A DNA stretch of 30,722 nucleotides from a bacterium. GTDB lineage: Bacteria > UBP6 > JAFGXH01. Made by a program: the position numbers and the translations under genes. Each line of letters starts with the position of its first letter. The first letter of the stretch is position 1. The notes under the pieces were generated by a model. The model was not told where the DNA came from. It saw only the letters and a list, made by a program, of their open reading frames with translations, and did no database searches. This document shows, in pieces, positions 30,510 to 30,722 of the stretch. The stretch lies in contig JAMOQH010000156.1 of the NCBI GenBank assembly GCA_027064085.1, forward strand, positions 1 to 30,722, given 5' to 3'.

Positions 30510-30722
30510 ATGAAGTATTTACTTATATTTTTCATACTTACAGTTAATTTACACGCAAATCCATCATTAGATGAAATAAATCAAGAATTTGATTTTGTTT
30601 CTCAAAAATATGATATTCCTGCTCCATTATTAAAAGCTTTGGCCTATAAGCAGAGTACATGGAATGTTAATTTTGGTAAAGACGACGAAATGAACCAAGG
30701 AATGTATGGAATAATGGGACTT
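30510..30722 (+). CDS. Secreted lytic-transglycosylase-like protein (partial)
   Basis: The first 71 residues of a gene cut by the window end. A signal peptide (KYLLIFFILTVNLHA) precedes KYDIPAPLLKALAYKQSTW and GMYGIMGL. This order, a helix xxxPxxLLKAxAYxES/TxW followed by GxxGxMxL, is that of the goose-lysozyme/SLT fold. The catalytic Glu of lytic transglycosylases (YxES) is Gln48 here, so the domain may bind rather than cut glycan. In related proteins such a domain can precede an amidase; the rest is not in the window. GGAGG precedes the ATG. Confidence 0.65.
   Translation, partial: MKYLLIFFILTVNLHANPSLDEINQEFDFVSQKYDIPAPLLKALAYKQSTWNVNFGKDDEMNQGMYGIMGL

Overview
The window is very A+T-rich (roughly three quarters by eye, not computed) and densely coded. 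It comes from a Gram-negative bacterium: it carries a BamD-type lipoprotein, an MlaF-type ABC ATPase, a class A penicillin-binding protein, barrel-like outer-membrane proteins and several lipobox proteins. A bacterial XPB-type helicase, a STAS/HATPase partner-switch pair and a cysteine-rich, EGF-like lipoprotein suggest a deltaproteobacterial or myxococcotal lineage; that placement is an inference with modest confidence. TGA is used as a normal stop.

Region 1 (1-7.7 kb) looks like an accessory, redox-related island. It holds the start of a DUF3427-type helicase at the left edge, a SagB-type nitroreductase, two unlike TSUP (TauE/SafE) anion exporters, a CDF metal exporter, a DUF3943 envelope protein, an FmdE-family protein with a porin-like barrel behind it, and a Crp/Fnr regulator. 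Three near-identical FNR-type boxes (TTGAT-N4-ATCAA) sit at 2091, 3131 and 6730. At two of them the spacing to the -10 elements is that of class II activation; at the third it is close on the fmdE side. The regulator at 6812 has the E-x-x-S-R recognition helix that reads TTGAT but lacks the Fe-S cysteines of true FNR. The same region holds three decayed reading frames and a 32-base hairpin repeat present twice.

Region 2 (7.75-11.6 kb) is a tightly overlapping operon of six extremely A+T-rich genes: a lysine-rich membrane protein, a lipoprotein, a DUF1460 NlpC/P60-like peptidoglycan hydrolase, two unknown proteins and a protein with two [4Fe-4S] motifs. Apart from the third and sixth, I recognise none of them. 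A large cysteine-rich lipoprotein (11616-13895) follows under its own promoter.

Region 3 (13.97-21.6 kb) starts at a clear sigma70-type promoter and runs as one closely spaced series: an acidic repeat protein, a secreted unknown, a metallo-beta-lactamase/beta-CASP relative that has lost most metal ligands, PBP1A, a STAS antagonist, an anti-sigma-type kinase and an XPB-like helicase. A second transcription unit from 21.6 kb holds a metallophosphoesterase, an MlaF-like ATPase and a lipoprotein.

Region 4 (24-30.7 kb) has a two-gene minus-strand operon (class 3 aldehyde dehydrogenase, then a ThiE/TenI-like protein with an extra C-terminal domain), rplS and rnhB separated by an unknown coiled-coil membrane protein, a BamD-like lipoprotein, and the start of a secreted lytic-transglycosylase-like protein at the right edge. 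No tRNA, rRNA, CRISPR array or intact insertion sequence was seen.
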